Source: Styela clava (Eukaryota > Chordata > Ascidiacea > Stolidobranchia > Styelidae). Taken from it: 64,000 nt of DNA. The notes under the pieces were generated by a model. That model did not search any database. It was not told where the DNA came from and saw only the letters and a list, made by a program, of their open reading frames with translations. Positions 59,290 to 64,000 of the stretch are shown in pieces. Location of the stretch: NCBI RefSeq assembly GCF_964204865.1, contig NC_135258.1, forward strand, positions 2,843,001-2,907,000, in the 5' to 3' direction. The first letter of the stretch is position 1, and each line of letters opens with the position of its first letter. The position numbers were made by a program, and so were the translations under genes.

Positions 59290-60322
59290 TCAAAAATATT
59301 GGTCAATAACGTTTGCGCGAGCTTGATGACCTGCTTGAGATGACTGTACTTGGTGACTTTGGTGTGTGTCATCACTTGTGTCTACAAAAGCATCTTGTTC
59401 CAGGGATTGGTTTGTTTTGGCAGCAAAATTATGCAGACAAGCAACTGCCACAATTATGGTTAGCGTGTTGTCCAGCCTCGTCCTCATTTTGTATTGAAGT
59501 ACTCTAAAACGTTGTTTTAAAATACCAAAGCACTGCTCAATTCTAGCTCTGGTGTGGATGTGGGCCTTGTTGTATCTATTTTGTTTGCCACTTGCAGAGT
59601 TCAAAAGAGGGGTTAACAAATACGGTTTGCAAGGGTAACCATTATCGCCTAATAAATAACCATTAATCCCGTTTTCCTCTAGTTTATCATGTATGATGCT
59701 ATTTGCAAAGATCCTGGAGTCATGTGTGGATCCAGGCCATCTTACGACGATGTTAGTAATGACTCTGTTGGAATCGCATATAGCCTGAACATTTATAGAA
59801 AAGTATCCTTTTCGATTTCGAAATATCTCCGCCCCCTGGTGACTGAATTGCCACATGCGTGCACTCAATAGCTCAGCTCCAATAACCGACGGAAACCCAG
59901 CCACATCAAAAAAATCTTGTTTTACTTTAGACAAATCTTGACTGAAAAAATCAATAAATGAAGTCTTCCGTTTAGCGAAGCAAGTCGCAACTCTGTGAAT
60001 GGATCTGCGTGCGGTATGTCGACTCATTCCCATCAAATCACCATCTGTCATTTGAAAATGGCCACAGGCGAAAAACCGTAAAGTAGTTAGAGGAGTTGAA
60101 GCATAGGTGGGAGGGCATGCTTGCGAACAGTTATTTCGACATCGTTCTTTATTATATCGAATAAAATCAGTACACTATCCTTCGAAAATCTGTACCTTTG
60201 TATGAACTCCTTCTCATTAAACAGCCCAAACGGATCTTGCAAGTCACGCAAATACGTTCTCAAAATCACCCCCGGCCCAATTCCTCTTCATCTACTATTT
60301 CCACAATGTCTATAACATCCAT
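59290..60322 (-). pseudogene. Harbinger DDE transposase (HARBI1-like), frameshifted
   Basis: From ATG 60322 it reads MDVIDIVEIVDEEELGRG. A G-run shift leads into ILRTYLRDLQDPFG and the helical N-terminus, and two extra bases near 60085 shift again to TTLRFFACGHFQMTDGDL. The catalytic core continues to 59290 with RKGYFSINVQAICD, RWPGSTHDSRIF, GDNGYPCKPYLLTP and TRARIEQCFGILKQRF. The last two carry the second Asp and the Glu. The first Asp motif is lost: a 5-bp GAGCT duplication at about 59872 and one extra G at about 59833 push 12-15 codons out of frame, and the base sequence there would encode Glu-Cys-Thr-His. Inactive as it stands. Confidence 0.85.
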
Positions 60323-61339
60323 TTTAAATTATTTCTAATCACAAAAATTACACGGCTTACAGATTTCACTTCTTCAATCACAGAAACAGCACAACACGCT
60401 CTGCAGCTAAAATGGAGTAACTGTTTACAAACGTATCACTATGGAAATACAGGGTCAAAGGGCAATACGCCACGACGTTTTGGTAAAATGCCTCGTGGCA
60501 TGGAAATTAAACCAGGATTAGTCAAGTAAACAGTAAACTAGGTTTTTGATCTCCGATTAGGTTTTAAAGTTAAACTGAGTTCAACAAATCCGGTATCAGT
60601 CTTAATCCAGATTTAACTTAAATGAGGTTTTTGATCTCCACCCTTAGTCTATTAGTCTACAGAATCAGAAGAGCCCCAACTAAGATTTGAAAAGAGCAGA
60701 AGTTAAATTAATTTAATTAAGTGATTCAAGAGTCTTGCTGCACACTAAGACTCACTGCAAGACTCTTGAATCACTTAGGACTGTGGGATAGTTATCTTTA
60801 CTCTTGCTACAGCAACCTTGCATTGTATGCATACCGGCACAAAAGCATGGAAGAAGGATAAGTAGTTAGTCTCGTAGAAACCAAATCATTAGTTAAATTT
60901 TTGTTGCTAAAACTGTAAAAGAAAGTCGTAGACTGTGCTCACCTTAAATACACTCACATATAGCCTACAACCGCATAGATATAGCCTAATAACTAAAGTA
61001 GAAGCGAGAAGAGAAAATCAGGGTCAAAACTAAAATTAAAACCAGAAGAAAAAAATATTTGACACAAAATACTGACTTACTTGAAAATGTTTAACAGGAT
61101 CGCGACGAATACTGTGAATCCACGCTCTCTTCATTTTTTCATTTTTGGGGAAAGAGTGGAACGATAAGTCTGGTGTGTAACGGCTATCGCCATTACATAA
61201 CGGTACGCAGCAATGCAATTGCAATCGAAAAGCCCAAACCAGTCCAACGTCGCGGCGAAGCAGAAGACAGTACTTTCCCGCGCACGCCCACATAAAAACA
61301 AAATGGCGACGCTCAGCGGCGTTAATGAATACCCTCCAT

Positions 61340-61689
61340 GAATAGCGTGTGGCGTATCGCCATGTGAGCCACAGTTGCGCACTTGCTCCACATAGTGGAT
61401 TGGAATGGTGGATTGAGATGGAAAGAGAGCTATATAGATAATATTGAATAGGCTGTAGTGTAGATGTAATTGATATGATAATATTGTTTTGTGTGGGTAG
61501 AGCAAGACTGCAAAGCCAATTAAACTTGTCAGAGCTTTCGGCTAGTTAGGTTCCCCGTTGTTTTGCCACGTTGTTCTTGCGCATTTCAAGCTATGGTAAA
61601 TTGTTTCAGTCAAACCTGAAATTTACAAAAATAGTTTTGAGCTAATTTAACGTGAAATTATTGTGAAGAGTACGCCTCTGTATCGCGGG
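61340..61689. other. No recognisable gene
   Basis: Sequence just outside the right end of the large transposon. Nothing was recognised. Confidence 0.4.
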
Positions 61690-61745
61690 CTCCAAGCGTT
61701 GGAAATACGCTCGCCCCCGCAGCTCTGATTATTCTGTATGGGTTC
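61690..61745 (+). repeat. SINE 5' fragment
   Basis: Only the tRNA-like head is present (CCAAGCGTTGGAAATACGCTC to GTATGGGTTCGC). Box B and body are missing. Confidence 0.6.
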
Positions 61746-62047
61746 GCTACCGTGCCTATTCTGGTTAGTCTTCTGTAATAGAAAAAATTCTGCGGCCCTT
61801 TTTTTGCATTAGAACCCTAGTTCTGTATCACATAACTTGGTACGAATTTGGGTACAAAGCTCAAACAATTATACAGCCAAACCTAAATATATATATCCTG
61901 TAGAAAACCAGACAACCTTACAACATCTATTCCCTTTTACACCATACACTAACCTGCTCTGAAAATATCACTGATACCGGTACCATACTCGCTCCCATAC
62001 CATTCGCTGGTTTAGTTACAATCGCAAGAAAACATAACATGGGATTT

Positions 62048-62312
62048 ACATATTTATCCCGGGGGAGAGGAAAGCCGATAAGACAGCTTAACCGTATGGC
62101 GAACCACGGCCTCTCGTCTGATTGCCATTCCATGTCGGGTATGGGATTAGTTAGTTATTTGTTTTCGGAAGCATGGACTTGATAGTGGAGGAAGCCGTAA
62201 CCGACCAGCGGTTACGTGATTCACCCTACGACGGCAAGGATTCCAGGAATCCTCTCAAACAAAACTATCCCCGCATGCGATTCGAACCTGCGAACCCACA
62301 CAGAGTATTTTG
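62048..62312 (-). repeat. SINE copy on minus
   Basis: Runs from TATTTATCCCGGGGGAGAGG (3' end) to the box B region GATTCGAACCTGCGAACC, with a small rearrangement near 62240. The tRNA-like 5' head is absent. Confidence 0.75.
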
Positions 62313-63424
62313 GATAAAACATACTTTCGCCTCCAATGCCGTATCTCCATGCTTAGATCTCTGTTATCTACGACGTGCTATAGTCAGTCGGCGTATTTCC
62401 GGCCTTGCGGCTCTGTTATCTTCTTGTTAAAGTTGGATCCAATATATGTTGGATACAAGATATCTCCAATCTTATGACTCTATTATCTTGTGTTTGTTGA
62501 AGCGAAAGGCGTTTTCATCTTGAACGCATAAATGCACGAGGTGAGAACCGTAGTGCAGTAGTTGTTCATAGAAAACATGCAACACTAGTTGAACGCGAGT
62601 TACGGTAAAGCTAATGAAAAGAGAGGGATAGATTTTGTTATTGTCAGAAAAGCACATTTATTCATATATCTTCATAGAATTAACGGCAATGCAGGAGGCA
62701 ATGAACAATGGTGAGAAATGCGATGCATTTAAAGACTTTGCGATCAGGGCTATAGAAACGGAGAATTTATTATCCACAACGACTCCGCTGTTTATTTTGG
62801 CTTCAGACACCGTACAGTGAAAGATTTGGACTACCTCAAAACTGCAATAAAACTAAATCTGATATGAGAAAAAAAAAGGTGGCATATGTAAGCCATCTTT
62901 GATAACTTTATATACCGTATCAAAATATCTAAGTCCTTTAAAATATCATTTGTAAAATATGCAGATATGGTATATCAATCAAAATGGTGTACTCCCGTGG
63001 TATATAGTAGGGTTTTAGTAGTCAAATTTGAGAAGGGATTCTCGAATACAAAGAATTCCTGCTGCAAATCCTCGAGTTTTCAGATATTAAGCATCCACGA
63101 AATCCTATTTTTCAGAGATATGTCACATGCAAGCTTTTTTGTGCAACACTGATTGCGTCGCAGTCAGATAATTGCGATTTCATATATGAAGTTCATCAAT
63201 AATAACAGTACTGTACTCCGATAATCAAAAATGTTACATCTTGAATTTCGGATGTGGCTGCTTGATAACCAGTGTTGGTTCCCCGGCTTCCCTTACCCAG
63301 TGAAATGTGTATTCAATACTATTCTTTTGCAATTTGCATGTTATTTTATAATGGGCGAAAAAAATAAACTTGTCAATGACCAATCTCGCTTAAATTTTTT
63401 CCATTGATCTTGCATCAGCTTAGA
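62313..63424. other. No recognisable gene
   Basis: AT-rich DNA. The 61-codon ORF at 62635-62820 shows no known domain. A short stretch near 63020 resembles 39680, probably a small shared repeat. Confidence 0.35.
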
Positions 63425-63790
63425 TTACGGTGGTGTTCAAGGTTCGACCTTGGCATAACATAAATGGAATAACAAAATTAGGAACATCTTATTCCATCGG
63501 ATATTTGGGCGAGTTGGCGAAACTGATTTACATATTCAAATTAACAATTTGCCCCAAAATGTTCAAGCACTTGCCGATTAAAAGTACTGCATGCTAAGCT
63601 AATTCTAGTGTTTGGTTTTATAAATTTGTGCTTTTTATTCGGACAGTTCGATGACTGAAAATATAATATTTAATATCTGATTATAAATCTGCAGATAACA
63701 GAAATGTAATCTCGACCTACCTCCCTGCTATCGCTAATGTCTTACCCTGTTATCTGCGCTTATACTGATATTACTAGTCCACTTCACGGA
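63425..63790 (+). repeat. Duplicated segment D, copy 3
   Basis: Diverged counterpart of 34745-35200, sharing GCATAACATAAATGG, CTTGCCGATTAAAAGTACT and ATCTGCAGATAACAGA. Confidence 0.6.
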
Positions 63791-64000
63791 TTTCAACGGG
63801 GGAAGGGAAGTCGCGAGAAGTCAAAGCTGGTTATCGAGCAGCGACACTCAATGATCTAATATCTGATTAAAAATAGTTTAGAGAGTCTTCTAATCTAGAA
63901 GAAAATATTGATTAATTTACAACAGACCTAATATTTTATCATTATTTTTTCACTTATTGTCAGAGCTACCAATCCCAAATAATATGATAAGAGTTTATAC
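63791..64000. other. Window edge, nothing recognised
   Basis: No ORF, terminus or shared repeat could be identified. Confidence 0.4.

Larger units (their letters stand above)
54804..60643. mobile_element. Harbinger transposon, complete with TTA target duplication
   Basis: GGGTGGAGATCAAAAA (54804-54819) is the exact inverse of TTTTTGATCTCCACCC (60628-60643). TTA flanks both sides (54801-54803, 60644-60646), the Harbinger target. An extra subterminal copy (AGGTTTTTGATCTCC) lies at 60541-60555. It carries the usual gene pair, a Myb/SANT-like protein on plus and a DDE transposase on minus, convergent. It lies in intron 1 of the THAP gene. Confidence 0.9.
52380..61293 (-). pseudogene. THAP-DDE transposase of the large transposon, three exons
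   Basis: Exon 1 (61293-61081, donor GTAAGT) encodes the first half of a THAP finger (HCCVPLCNGD...LSFHSFPKN...WIHSIRRD). Exon 2 (54620-54466) follows a TTAAAACAG acceptor and encodes VCGNHFRPEDI and NSVPSKF. Exon 3 starts at 53627 after TTGTTCAG; codons stay in phase at both joins. It has a coiled segment, FGMERFKASS, an HTH_Tnp_4 domain present twice, and a DDE_Tnp_4 core with VLDC, VMCDKGF and HVERAI (about 52450) as catalytic D, D and E. Lesions: a frameshift near 53345, a TAA at 52852-52854, and an indel near 52545. Intron 1 contains the whole Harbinger. The true start is uncertain. Confidence 0.75.
44128..61339. mobile_element. Two-gene THAP/YqaJ DNA transposon (ISL2EU-like), swollen by insertions
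   Basis: GGAGGGTATTCA at 44130-44141 is the inverse of TGAATACCCTCC at 61326-61337, each with AT outside (44128-44129, 61338-61339). Inside lie a plus-strand SWIM/YqaJ gene and a minus-strand THAP-DDE transposase, convergent, which fits a single element. Subtracting the inserted LINE, Harbinger and repeat A leaves about 6.5 kb. The combination of an IS5-like DDE transposase and a YqaJ protein with 2-bp targets is what I recall for ISL2EU. That name is from memory and the TIR link is inferred. Confidence 0.6.

Overview
This is AT-rich animal genomic DNA. C2H2 zinc-finger arrays with TGEKP linkers, intron-like GT-AG spacing and a mixed load of metazoan mobile elements (hAT, Harbinger, THAP/YqaJ, CR1/L2-like LINE, Penelope-like, Crypton-like, tRNA-derived SINE) indicate a metazoan. 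A tunicate or another invertebrate would fit, but the species cannot be decided from the sequence. No rRNA, functional tRNA gene, CRISPR array or prokaryotic operon is visible.

Layout. 1-16.7 kb is built from three long copies and one truncated copy of a terminal-inverted-repeat (TIR) element with 7-bp target duplications. Each long copy carries an internally deleted hAT element. The copies sit in or beside other wreckage: a MULE-like transposase relic, a hAT transposase 3' end, and an LTR-gag retrotransposon fragment. 16.7-22.9 kb holds SINEs (one pair forms a 0.5-kb palindrome), dispersed repeats and a truncated duplicate of a zinc-finger gene's 5' end. 22.9-26.7 kb holds the two best host-gene candidates, intact arrays of 15 and 16 C2H2 fingers. 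27-40 kb holds Penelope-like remnants, a minisatellite, a ZMYM1-like hAT transposase pseudogene, one truncated finger gene on the minus strand and two finger fragments. 40.7-43 kb holds a hAT element that kept only its BED finger, flanked by a perfect 8-bp target duplication, followed by a Crypton-like tyrosine-recombinase relic.

44.1-61.3 kb is best read as one two-gene DNA transposon: a SWIM/YqaJ nuclease-like protein on plus and a three-exon THAP-DDE transposase on minus. Short TIRs and AT dinucleotides bound it. A LINE with two open ORFs landed just upstream of the YqaJ start. A complete 5.84-kb Harbinger element landed in intron 1 of the THAP transposase, splitting the THAP domain by about 6.5 kb without touching its exons. 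The Harbinger carries a Myb/SANT-like gene and its own transposase, and its intron and spacer hold further MITEs and a SINE. 61.3-64 kb is repeat-derived sequence without recognisable genes.

The zinc-finger proteins are probable nuclear DNA-binding regulators. Almost everything else is mobile DNA, mostly broken. The LINE is the one element whose proteins look intact. All identifications come from reading motifs; no database search was run.
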